Assembly (NCBI GenBank): GCA_023078555.1
Contig: CM041204.1
Coordinates: 3,874,430 to 3,938,429, forward strand
DNA from: Ulva prolifera
Lineage: Eukaryota > Chlorophyta > Ulvophyceae > Ulvales > Ulvaceae
Length of the DNA: 64,000 bases
Reading direction: 5' to 3'
The position numbers and the translations under genes were made by a program. Shown piece by piece: positions 47,758 to 59,390 of this stretch (positions are counted from its first letter, which is position 1; each line of letters begins with the position of its first letter). The notes beneath the pieces are model-generated. The model saw only the letters and a program-made list of their open reading frames with translations, was not told where the DNA came from and ran no database searches.

Positions 47758-50700
47758 ATGGACTGCCTCCCCCGCACTCAGAGCAGAGCCGATCTGAGGG
47801 CAGGCGGCGGCAGTTTGAGCTGGCGGCGGCTGCTGTCGGCGCGCCACCGCCGCAGCGTGCTCACCGTCTGCGCCGCAGTGCTCGCCGTGCTGTGCGTGCT
47901 GAGCGCGCGCCGCGCAGCACAGCCCCCTGCACTCCCCATACCTGCATCCCCTCTTCCACCCACAGACGTCAGCACCGTCCCCCCGATCTCTGCGGCAGTG
48001 CCCCCGGTAGCCGCAAACACAGCGACACATGGCCCTGATTATGGACAGGCTTCCGCTTCTGTCCACAGCACGCACAGCACGAGCAGCAGCGGGGACAGCA
48101 GCACAAGCAGCAGCGAGGTGGTCAGTAGCATGGCCGTCAGCGGGAGTGAAGGCACAGCGGAGCTGGCTGCTGTGCCTGCGGGAGTGGCCGGGGGTGCCGC
48201 GGCAGAGGCGGCAGCCGCCGGGGGGCCTACGAATCTCTCGCGGCTGTCCCCGATCGCCGATGCAGATTCCACCGGCTCGCGCCGCAGCGATGCGGAGGCT
48301 CGCGCCTACGACACTGCAGCGTGTGCTTTCTCGAAATCGGGCGCGCCCACGCACGCGATGCGTATCCGGCACAGTGCGGAGCGTGCTGTGGAGTTTCCAG
48401 AGCCTGGTGCGGTCAGCTCGTGACGTGCTCGCCAGCTGCGGTACCTGCCCGGCTGATTCGGCGGCCAGTCAGGTTGCATCCCCAAACTGTGCTGTCGGAA
48501 GTCGGGCATTGCTGCAGCATGTCAATGACTCAGGACCCGATTTGCCGACCTGGTAGATTCTGTGGACACCAGTGACCGCTGAGCTGACTTCTTAGGGGTT
48601 CACAAAAATATGCTGCAGACCGACTGGAATCAGAAAACGCAATTTCCCAACGCGAGTGGGCTCGCTTGTGTGTTCCCCCCTCCCGTGCACCGCATCGCGA
48701 TGTCGTACGACTTCACCACGCAATATGTGGCTACAGGCGATGTCGAAGATGCATGGGACCCTGAAGCCCTGCGGGAGATCGACCCGATGACGTACCAGTT
48801 CCCGTTCCAGGTGCCAGAGGTGCCGGGGGCGAGGACGTACGGCGAAGTGCAGTGGTGCCCCGGCAGCCTGGAGCCCCCCCCGGAGGCGGTGCCCCCCGTG
48901 GACCCCGCCTACCGCGCGCTCTTCCTCATCGGCGCGCAGAAGGCCGGCACCTCCTGGCTGCACGCGGCGCTGGCGACCCAGCCGGTCGTGGTGTATGGAC
49001 AGTCCGCGGTGGACAACAAGTACGCACAAACACCCCACTGTCACGTGCTGATGCGCCCTGCTTGCCCCACAGGCGCAGCATGCATGTGCTGTCCATGTTG
49101 ACACAGCGCGGCACGCCTCACTGCTGGAAGTATTGAAGCCAAGAGCACCTGCAGGCTGAACAAGTACAGGAAGCAGGACCGGGTGAAAGAGCTGCAGTTT
49201 TTCAACACGTGGCCAGCAGGCAGCACGGAGGAGTTCCTGGCGATGTGGCCGCCGGACGAGCTCGCCGCGATGCGCAACGGAACGTCCCAGAAGTTTCTGT
49301 TTGACGGGTCGCCGGAGTACCTGCTGAACGCCGCGGTGGCGCCCCGCATGAAGCAGATGGTGCCCCAGGCCAAGATCATGATCGTCCTGCGGGTGCGGCT
49401 GCTGCTGACTCTGAAACTGGCTGTTCACAATGTGTACTATACATTGTCTCTCTGGTGTTCATCCCAACAGTTTTTCCTTTACGGATGCGTTTGATGGGCA
49501 TCCGCAGCGGTGGGGGGTCAGTCGTTGTTTTGCGCGGAATTGCCTGAGGTGGTGTTTGTGATGTGCATGAGTTTGTCTCTTCGGATTTGGCGGATATGTT
49601 ACATGGCACAAATGCGGATCTCCGGATCGCTGTTCGTGGTTCCATTGCCTTAGTGTGCTGTGGTGCTCTGCTATGCAACGGCCTTGTGATCTGTCAGTGT
49701 GGGGTTGTGGCAATCCAGTGATATGGCCGCCATACCACTAGCGCGTCTCCGCATCTGCTTGCACGTCGCGAACAGCCACGTCACGGACTGCCACGTCACG
49801 GCCTGCCACGTCACGGACTGCCACAGGGGTCGCCATCCCGTCAGCGCAGAAGGACTGACGAATTTAGCGTCCAAGTTGAAGGTTGCACAGCCAACGAGTC
49901 CTATGTCATGGCGCCATCATAGTGCCGGCAACGCCTTGCATCAACATGTTCCGCGCTCTGGACTTCTGAAGGTTGGTGTAGGCTGCAACCTTACCATGTG
50001 CAGCTGTAGTATGGCCGACATATGTCCTAGATAGTCGCAACGCCATGGTATTTTGTTTTCTTTATCATGTGCAGTCAGACAGGCAGGCTGCGTGTGCAGG
50101 ACCCCACGGACCGCGCGTTCTCCGCGTGGGGCATGCGGTCCGGCTGGGGGCACTTCTGCGATGCCGACGACGTGCCTTTGTCGCAGATGTGTGTGGAGCG
50201 CTCCTTTGGGGACACCTTCAACGCCTGGCACAACAGCTTCGCCCGCCCCGAGTGCCGCTTCACCACCCCCGTACAGCCCCCCTATCCTCCCCCCCCCCCC
50301 CCCCCCCCCTCTCCCACCGCTGCTGCACGCTTGCGTGCTGGATGAGTGAACCCACAAGCGCGCACCACGTTACTGACTTGACACAACAAAGCATGCCATT
50401 GCTGCCTTTCAAGGCAAGGTTCAATCTGGTATTACAATCTGCGAATACGCCAATCGCATCTGATGAACTCAGGAACTTCAACAGTTTCAGCCCGAGCAGC
50501 CCGTCTCTGTTTTGCACAGCCTACATGTCACGTTTATGGCGCAGCTACGTGTCAGGCGGTCAAGGCAGTCTTGTTGTCAAGCATGGCCGGTATGAGGCAC
50601 AGTGAGAATTTCGATGTCGGGGTAGCGAGGACGTGCCGGCCGCGTGCAGGGCTCCGGCGTGTCGTGGGGGGAGTGCTACGGGTGCCGGTACAACCTCTTC

Positions 50701-51531
50701 CGCTTCAAGAAATGCTGTGAGATGCGGCAGGAGGGGCAGGAGGGCATGCTGCCGTGCTTCGGCGTGCCGCGGGGGTTCAGCGTGCTCGACTACTCGGCGT
50801 ACGCCGCGCAGCTCGCCTGGTGGCTCGAGTTCTTCCCCCCGGAGCAGATCTACGTCGTCACCTCGGAAACCCTCCACGACGAGACCCAGCGCGTCGAGGT
50901 GCTGCGCTGTGCTGCGCTGCGCTGCAAGAAGTTGCTTTGTGCTCGTGTTTGTTGTGCTCTGCCATGATATTCCATGTCGACTGTATAACACAGTGCTTCG
51001 CCGAGCTTTTCAGTGCTGGTTCGGGCCTACTAGCGCAAACTGCGCAGCAGAGCCAACAGCTGCAAAAGGGCTGCGAGATGTTGCGTGTACTGTGTGTGGG
51101 GCCACCCGGGCGGCACCTGCCTGCGACTTTTGCCATATGGCGTACGATAATTGTTGCATATGTGCTCCTGTAATTGCTGAAGCAGATGCAGCTCTCTCTC
51201 TGGGCGCGTGTGCGTGCTGTGGGGCCCGGTCTCACACCCCTCCGCTCACGTTCAGGTGCTGAATGACCTGCTGGACTTTGTCGGGCTGCCGGACGTGCCG
51301 CGCTTCTATGCCGAGCAGGTCAACGCTGCAGCGGCCTTCAACGGCCGGTACTCAAACATCTCCGAAGCCGATGTCGCCGCCAAGGCCACCGTGCGCCGCT
51401 TCCACGGGCCCCAGGTCCGCGACCTCCACGCCCTCCTCTCCCGCTTCTGGCCCTACGTCGACACCTCGGCCCTCGCGCAGTGGCCAAAAGCAGACACACG
51501 GCCACCTGAATTTGCACTTGGGCCACTGTAG
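47758..51531 (+). CDS. Type II membrane sulfotransferase, paralog 3 (6 exons, 621 aa)
   Basis: Exons: 47758-48406, 48737-49019, 49155-49392, 50100-50270, 50650-50898, 51256-51531 (TAG). The CACCACCATGG start is chosen by alignment with paralog 2; an in-frame ATG at 47734 would add eight residues. The anchor is SVLTVCAAVLAVLCVL; the stem is Ser/Ala/Val-rich and ends with IADADSTGSRRSDAEA and MRIRHS. Motifs: GAQKAGTSWLH (Lys285) and LRDPTDRAFSAW across exons 3/4 (Arg390). The Cys insert is CYGCRYNLFRFKKCC. Exon 6 reads VLNDLLDFVGLPDVPRFYAE and has a longer private tail (DTRPPEFALGPL). It is the most compact copy (3.8 kb) because its introns are short. Intron 4 carries a 21-nt poly-C and a 15-bp tandem array lies in intron 3. 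Confidence 0.9.
49706..49741. mobile_element. Partial foldback element (GTGGCAATCCAGTG family), in intron 3 of paralog 3
   Basis: TGTGGCAATCCAGTGATATG followed by GCCGCCATACCACT; the right arm is mostly replaced. Same family as 21811 and 22241. Confidence 0.55.
49777..49824 (+). repeat. Tandem repeat, 15-bp unit, three copies
   Basis: CACGTCACGGMCTGC repeated three times (middle copy has C for A) plus CAC. Confidence 0.9.
50289..50309 (+). repeat. Poly-C tract, 21 nt, near the intron 4 donor of paralog 3
   Basis: Lies 19 nt after the exon 4 end (donor GTACAG). Corresponding C-rich text follows the same donor in the other three paralogs. Confidence 0.85.
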
Positions 51532-52976
51532 CCATGCATCTATTGTGTGGCAAAATCGTGGTGGTAATGGTCGTTACAAGGGGCAGGCGCGGGGGCTGTC
51601 AGGAGAGCTCGATGCGATTTAGCAGGATTTTCACTGCAGCACCGTAGGTGTGACACCTGACGCGCATTGGGGCTGACATGTAGCACAGGTGAGCTGTCAG
51701 GGACAAGCCCGGCATGGGTATGCTGGTCTGGCAGCCCGCTTTGCTGCTGTCGGCAGGAATGTGGAGTGTGGGTGCTTCAGTATACTATATATATTAATGG
51801 GCAGCTCTGTACCAATAGGCATGAGCGTGGCCAACGACTAGTTTTCTCTGTATACGTGTCGATTTGTGATTAGATCTTAGGCGCCAGGTCTTGGCACACG
51901 TTTGTGCTGTCCAGTTAGTTTTTAGTTTGTGCGAGCTCGTCGGTGGATTGACGCCACCGGCGCATTCGGCGCAGCGTTTTTGCCCGTGGCCGTGAGAGAG
52001 CCGCTGCCCCATCCATCGGAAGTCAGAGGACGGGGCGTGACGCCGACCAGAAGCCATGTCCATGTTGCACGTGCCTAGTACAAGCAATGCTGTTGCTCAT
52101 GACAGCGATGCACGTCTTTATCTGGGTATGAGTGGGTTGCTAGAAGGACTGCGGCTTTAGGAAGTGGCCTGAAGATGCGCATACAACGTCTCCTAATATA
52201 CTTGGGCTCCCCGGGGGGGATGCCGGTCAACAGGCACTTGTTGAGCGTGTCGAACATAGGTGCTCTGTTGCTGGGGGCGAGGGCGTGCACGGGCTGCAAT
52301 AGGCGAACGTCCGTGACAGATCAGATGTGTAGCGTGTGTCCATTAGCAAGGGATTGTACTGTTGGGAGCCAGGAAGCTTTGTGCTGAGACCAGTCATGTC
52401 TCAGCCCTTACAATCGTGACCAGTGTTCGAATGTTGGGAAAACTGTCGCTTGAAGGCCGCTCAAAAATCAGGTGTCTCAAAGTTGTCTAAAAGCAAAGAT
52501 GTTGACCTGTTTGTGCGGCCGCTACCGCGAAATAGTTGAAATAGTAGCGGTTAGACTCCGCCAGATAAGTAAGCACAATTGACCGCAGATCTCTGAAGAC
52601 CACGACGGACGTACAATTCACTGCATACAGCACTACATGGAATTCGAATGTGCAAGCCTTTGCGTACTAAGTGAAATCGGTTTCTGTGGACATGCCGGTT
52701 GCCAGGATTTGTGATCTACCTCAGTCCCAGGGCGGTGGCTCTCATTAATCCGCACCTGACCAAGGCACGTCGGCCGTCATCGCCGCGTCGCCAGCAATGC
52801 ATGGGTTGGGCACGGCAGGGCAGCCACCACCACCACCGCCCACTGGCGCGCGAGTTGCCACCACTACTTGCCTATTGATGTGTGACAGGGAGGATACGGA
52901 ACAAGTGATGATGTTTTGCTTGATTGCTGGGTCAAAGATAGTGCTTGAGTGAATACATATCTACAGAGCCTGCACC
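51532..52976. other. Intergenic, no gene seen
   Basis: Only short frames; no repeat family members were noticed. Confidence 0.5.
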
Positions 52977-53357
52977 ATGTCGCTCGGCCGCGGTATAGAT
53001 GTCACGGCCGCAAGGCTGCTAGCCAGAGGCAGCACGCATTCCCGACGGGAGAAGCCCGACACAGCTACACTCTCCTTGTCTTATCAGGAGGCACCAGTGG
53101 GGAATGCAGCTGTTGGCAGGCTTGGTCATTTGTCCCACTGCGGATCCGGACCTGTCGCGAGGCTGCCTTCAGCAAGCCCGACCGTGCGTAGAGCCCTACC
53201 GCATAGCTCAATCAAAACAAGTTCCGATGTGAAGGACATGTCGAGCAAGCATGCGGCACGCGCGACTGGAAGCGAGTGCGAGTGCATTCTAATAAATCAT
53301 GTGCCTATGATAGCTGCAGGGCACGTACGCACACGACAAGCCGTACTATCGTACTAG
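52977..53357 (+). CDS. Possible small protein, 126 aa, unassigned
   Basis: An ATG in a TGCACCATGT context opens 126 codons (MSLGRGIDVTAARLLARGST...) ending in TAG. The residues are Ser/Ala/Arg-rich and hydrophilic, without signal peptide or known motif. It may be a real short gene or a first exon; no downstream exon was found. Confidence 0.25.
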   Translation: MSLGRGIDVTAARLLARGSTHSRREKPDTATLSLSYQEAPVGNAAVGRLGHLSHCGSGPVARLPSASPTVRRALPHSSIKTSSDVKDMSSKHAARATGSECECILINHVPMIAAGHVRTRQAVLSY

Positions 53358-56111
53358 CTGCAAGTTTCATGTGCATTATTGTGCTGTAGACTGCTTCGAA
53401 TTTGCTGTAAACGCTGTTCCGAACGCCGCACCGCTGATGCGTGAGCGCGCGATATCAATCATGACTCTGTTCAGAGATATGCTTCTGTAAACTAGCAGAT
53501 AGTTCAGCTAGGAAGGCGGTGCAGTTCCGCCCAGAGCTCGAGCTGCGGGCGACACCATCGGCAGAGCCAGCTGCAGCGTGCGTTGCAAACGCCGCTGGGA
53601 CTGACCTTTCACTCGTTCTGGCCCTCACATCGTCCATTCAATGTAAACAAACAAGTTTGCATTTTATGGAAGGCGCAGTCAATGCTCTACTAGTGTAAAG
53701 TGATACCGATCACAGTTGCACGCTGTTTGCGTTGCAACTAGTGCTTGCGTGGCAGCTGGCGATTTCAGCGGTGATCATGGAACGGTGCCTTTTCGACCGT
53801 TTAAACATACGACAGATCGAGGGTCCTGTGCGGATTAATCTGACTGGGCGGTGCACCGCGGTGCGAGGCCTCGTGAGTGCGAGCGTGGATTCGAGCATCC
53901 ATGGGTGCCGAGCTCGCGAGAGATATTCGATCCCATCATGGTGCATCGTGGAGCGCCATTCGCCAGGCCACGACAATCAGATCTACAGAGGCAGCTGTGG
54001 CATTTAATCCTACACGGTGAAAGAAAAGAATCGCCCTCTGGCTTCGAATACAGGTTCACTGTAGAGGTCACGTTCAACACGCGGCAACGTGTACGCACGT
54101 GCAAGCCTACGAAAACATTCTGCCGACCACAACGCACACGTTCCTTGCTGTACCGACTGCCTGTCATGTCTTGTTGTTGATGCCGCGGTCGTGCTTCCAC
54201 GGCGCACGGCTCTAGATGTGATGGAGACACTATAGAACGTCTTTGGAAATGGCGTTGAAGTTCCGGATCCTGCTGGGCTTGTTGGCGACAAGTCACCTAT
54301 CAATGGACCGTTGAGAGTCTGAAGGTGCTTCCTGGACGGTGCTAGCTCTCGTGGTGTGCTTTGTGCTCGCTTGAGCTTCGCCAGTGCCAGGTGACATTCA
54401 ACTCTCGATCGAAGGCTGGCTGGCCGGCCGCAAGCTGCTTTCAATTTCCCTGACGGAGAAGAAGCTCAATGTCGATAGGTTTACAACAAGCAGGATACTG
54501 AATGGCGAGTTGTGTCTCTCCTCTTGTCAGGCGAGTTGACCGGCCCTCGAGGCGCAGGCTGGCACGCAGCATTGCGTTGAAGCCATGCGCAGTCCGCATT
54601 CAAGTATGGCCTTGAACGGAATACCGCTACATCGTGTGCTCGGTCCTCTACTGACCGCCAGCTGTACATCGTTGTTGTCGACACGCCGTGTGGCCAGCTG
54701 CAGTCACCTCGATGTCGAATACCGCGCCGTGGCTCCCACCTGGACAGCTGACTCAGGCGGACCGTGCATTGCAGTCTGCAGCCACTGCAGCACCTCGCAG
54801 CATCCGATCCAGTCAATGGATGTTGACACCTCTCGTAAGAGATTGAGGCCATCGACTATTAACATTTGCTTATCAAAACAGAGCTCGTGCGAAGTCAGTG
54901 CCGTGTAAGCGCCGTGCCACAGGACCGAGCTTGTACGCCGCGCCCATCGATCCTGTGAGTGTGCCTACAATTGCAATTGCATGCTTACATAAGCGCTGTC
55001 ACGCATCATTTTGTGTATGCAGTGACCGGGCCCGGTCCATCCGCTACCTGGTGCCGCGGGATCGCTGATGTCCCATGGACAACTATATTCATAGCTACCA
55101 TATGCATGTTGGCAGGCCATGGCCATCCGCATCGTTCGTGCGATGTAGTCATTCGATCGACAACAGACAATGCAAACGCGTGAAACGATACATTGCATGG
55201 GCATGCGCACGCAAGCCGACCATACCGACGCGCCGGGCCACGCGGCCCGAGTCAGCTGCTTCCGCCTGCGGCCGCATGAGCTCCCGAACACATTGCAATG
55301 CGCTGCCCGCCAATCTGCGTCTTAACAAGGGACCCCAAGCCACGACTTGTGAAGCGTCGATCGAGCCCGTCATGTAGGCCTCCGTGCCAGCGGCCGTCTC
55401 GATGAGTACGCTAAATATCCATGGTTCGCGGGAAATCTTGCGGTCTCCTCACTCGGGCATGCATACTTGTGCATACCGCATGCGTGCAGACGTCTGTACC
55501 ATGTCATACCTCATGATCAGCACACTGCATCCACCACACGCATGGACCAACCTAACACGTGTACATGATTGTGACACAAGCGTAAACGGGTACATGCAAT
55601 TACACGGATACAGCCAACATGTGTAGCTAACACCCTCCACCCCATGCAGGCGATATATAAATCCGATATCGGATCGATACACCTGCACCAACTGCAGCGG
55701 CATCCTCACCCTCACGTGAGGTACCTATAGTCACTATAGTAGGCCTCGAGGGCCGAGCTCAAGGCTCCCAGGTCTGACCGCTCTCACCCTACCAACTGGC
55801 CAGGGCACTGCACGTGCCTCGCCCGAGCTGCAGCCTAGGCACCAGATCATCTTGCCGCGGGTCGGCGTCCACAGGTGCGTGCACCTCCTTGCATTTAAAT
55901 CAATTGATGCACCGCAGCCACTCCGGGGCCGCCGTGGCGCCAGCGCTGGGCGCTCACGCTCCCGCGCCAGAGCTGCACATGCATACAACTGGGACTTCAG
56001 CCGCCTGATGAAACACGCGATACCATAGAATGCGCCAGCTGTAGGCTACCAGGAATGATGACCAGGGTTAACTACACTATAGCGTTGATCCGGATCCAGA
56101 GCCCCATCAGT
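53358..56111. other. Intergenic, with a possible minus-strand exon
   Basis: Frames are open on both strands, the longest about 150 codons. On the minus strand, 54865-54708 encodes MLIVDGLNLLREVSTSIDWI followed by more protein-like text up to a GTGACT donor. The opening VDGLN resembles the first strand of NYN/PIN-type nuclease folds, but no other motif is present, so I do not call a gene. Confidence 0.35.
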
Positions 56112-56145
56112 TGTGTCACAGAAGAGTGAATGGGTGCAGACAAAC
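56112..56145 (+). repeat. GAGTGAACGGG repeat, copy 5
   Basis: TGTCACAGAAGAGTGAATGG then GTGCAGACAAACAGC, lying 150 bp upstream of sulfotransferase 4 and sharing 20 nt with copy 1. Confidence 0.55.
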
Positions 56146-56261
56146 AGCTAGCCCCACGAGCGAGCAAGCCCCAGCTTGTGGATTGCAGTTGGGCCCTCAC
56201 ATCCCGCGCCGGACTTCCCAGCTGCCGCAACAATTAGAGGGCTGATAGAGTATCTTGCTCC

Positions 56262-59200
56262 ATGCATGCTGCCTCGCCGTCCCATCATCATGTGCATCTC
56301 GAGCTCCACGGCCTGCGCCGGCGGGCCACCCGCCGCAGCCTCCAGAGCCCCAAGCTGCTGCTGCGCTGCGCCGCGGCCTGCACGCTGCTGTGCACGACGT
56401 GTGCTGTGATCTTCATGCTGATCAGGAGGCCGCAGTCGTCGAGGCCCAGTGCACAGATCCTGCAGCGGGCTCCGCACGAGCAGGAGGCGATTCGCACGGC
56501 AGTGTCCGTCGGTGAAGTACCTCCACTGGCACCCGCAGAAGTGGATCTTCTGGGAGCCCTGAAAGGCGACGCGGACAGCTTTGCCGACAACAGAGCTCCA
56601 GATGTCAGCACGCGGCAGAGCGTGCAGGACGATGCGGCGCAGCACAATGCATGGATGCCTGTGTCACTGGTTGCCAATGACGTGGACCCTTCGGAGGGCG
56701 TCGCCGCAGCCCCCGACGGCACAGCAGAGTTCACAGACCCTGACGTACTGCAGCTCGCCGGACGCTATAGCTATCAGCCTGTGCAAAACAGCACCCTCAG
56801 CAGTACACAGGACATCTCGGTCACTCCGGCGCAGACCGGTGCAGAAGGGGCGCCCCACCCTGAAGCCAGCCCAGGGCTTGCGGCAGGGGCACCCATTGAC
56901 GCCGCCCACATAGACACTGTGAGCGGAGGAGACACCATGAGTCCTGAGCCTGTGTCTGACGGGGCAGGTGGGGTGGATGATGGCGCATCAGCAGCTACGC
57001 AGGATGCAGCAGACGCGGCGCTGCAGGAGGGCGGCTGTGCCGCGGTGGCCACAGGCGCACCAACGCACCATCTGCGTGTCCGGCACAGCGCGACGCCGGC
57101 CGTAGACCTGGAGCGCGACCTGGAATTGGCGGCTGGTGCGTTTTCCGTCTGTAACCCATGGCGCCCTTATTCCGCCCTTACATTAAGAGCGTCCTCGCCC
57201 TTACGCCGCACTTACATTCCGCCCTAAAAAAGGGGGGCTCGATCCGACTCTACATAAAGGCGGATTGCGTAATGCCATGAATAAGTGCGGATTGCGGAAT
57301 TACGTAAGGGCGGATTGAACAGACACTTCGCGGCTATTCACGGTATGGCTAGAACCCACTGGGCATATGCTGATGTGCCATGCATGCACGCGGTGATACC
57401 GGTGCCGTACAGACAAAGATGGCCGGCGGAGCTGTCACACCGCGATCGCCAGTCATCAGTAGGGTATACATGGGGTCCGGCAGCCCCAGGGCGGCAGTCC
57501 GCCTCTGCACAGCACTAGTTGCAGCCACCCTCGCTGCCACTGCGGCCGTCGCAACGGAGACCGCCAGGCCGATGCAATGCACGGCGTTCTCAGTCTCCCA
57601 TGTACTACCTGTTCCCTCTACAGGGCATCCTGGAACACCGCACTCCAGCGCTCATGCATGCACCTGCATACCTGAGCTGCCTGACCCACACGTAGCATCA
57701 TGCATGCAGCACACACGATGCACTTACCAGTAAGAACCAAGACGTCGCAGTGAGAACAACGCGGTCGACCTCGCATCCAAGAAAGCAGAGACATACATGA
57801 TCATGCCGTGCAGGTCACGGCAACACATCCACGGCAGGCACTGACCCGACGGCGTACCAGTTCCCGTTCCGGGTGCCGGAGGTGCCGGGGGCGAGGGCGT
57901 ACGGCGAGGTGCAGTGGTGCCCCGGCAGCCTGGAGCCCCCCCCGGAGGCGGTGCCCCCCGTGGACCCGGCCTACCGCGCGCTCTTTGTCATCGGCGCGCA
58001 GAAGGCCGGCACCACCTGGCTGCACAACGCGTTTGCAAAGCACCCGGCCATGGTGCAAGGCGAAACGCGCATCAAGTGCGTCTCCCCACCGGACAACCTG
58101 GCGCTGGTGAGCTGACAACTTTAATTATGAAAACAGACATTTTTTTGTTGTGACCTTCTACTTTCCCTTTAAGGCAGCTAGCGGGTCCTCGTGGGGTGCA
58201 CCCCGTGCATAGTCTCACTGCCTCCCGTGAGTTTGGCCAGGCGCAGCGGCCGATTTGACTTTGACATAGTCTGCACCTGTTGCTACGGGCACTGCAGCTG
58301 CTGGCAGGGAGTGTACGTCAGTGTTGGGTCGCTTCGCAGCATTTCCTGGGCAGCCACCCAGAAATTAGACCTGAATATTCGGAATTGTTACATATCATAC
58401 ATATCATGATGATCGGGCCCGACGACCCAACACTGGTGTACGTACACGGACATCTTGCACGTGGTCAGCCCGGCCATGCGTGAGCGTGTGGCGGCCAGTG
58501 TTCAGGTCACGGCAGGGCAAGCACTACAAGGAGCTGCAGTTCTTCAACGCGTGGCCAGCACGCAGCACGGAGGAGTTCCTGTCCATGTGGCCACCCGCCG
58601 CGCTCGCCGCGATGCGCAGGGGCAGCGCTCACAGGTTCCTGTTTGATGCAACGCCGGAGTACCTGCTCAACGCCGCGGTGGCTCCCCGCATGAAGCAGAT
58701 GGTTCCCCAGGCCAGGATTGTAGTCGTGCTCCGGGTGTGGCTGCCATGCATGCATGCACTTCATGCATTGTGGTGGGCCACGGCATCTGCGCCGCGGCAT
58801 CGGGGCCGGCCGACGCACGCGGATTGGCCCATTTAGAATACTGATACAGTCTGGAGGAAAACACAGCCGGGGCTAATCATTCCTGTTTCAAATTGTAGCA
58901 GTCGCAGCTTGTTGGAACGTGACACACCTCTCAGAGCACATGCTGCAGCTGCTGATCATGAGCCACAGCGGCGCAGCCAATTCCAAATTGAAAACTCAAA
59001 TTCGAAAACCCGTGTTGCCCAATGTAGCGGCCGTGTATTGGAGGACATGTCCCAGGGCACATACTGATGCCATGCCCGTACGCAGCCATAAATCTAACCA
59101 TACTCCATCCACAGCGCCCGTGTGCACGCGGAGCCGGTATGCATGCTCTTACGCAAGAGCACAGCACGCAGGACCCGACGGAGCGGGCGTTCTCATCGTG

Positions 59201-59350
59201 GAGCATGACAGCCGACCGTGGCCGCTTCTGCGATTCCAAGAAGCTGCCGATGTCCCGCCTCTGCGTTGAGCGCACCTTCCACGACACCTTCTCCACCTGG
59301 CACGGCAGCCACGCCGCCCGCCCCGAGTGCCGCTTCACCACCCCCGTGCG

Positions 59351-59390
<40 letters not shown>

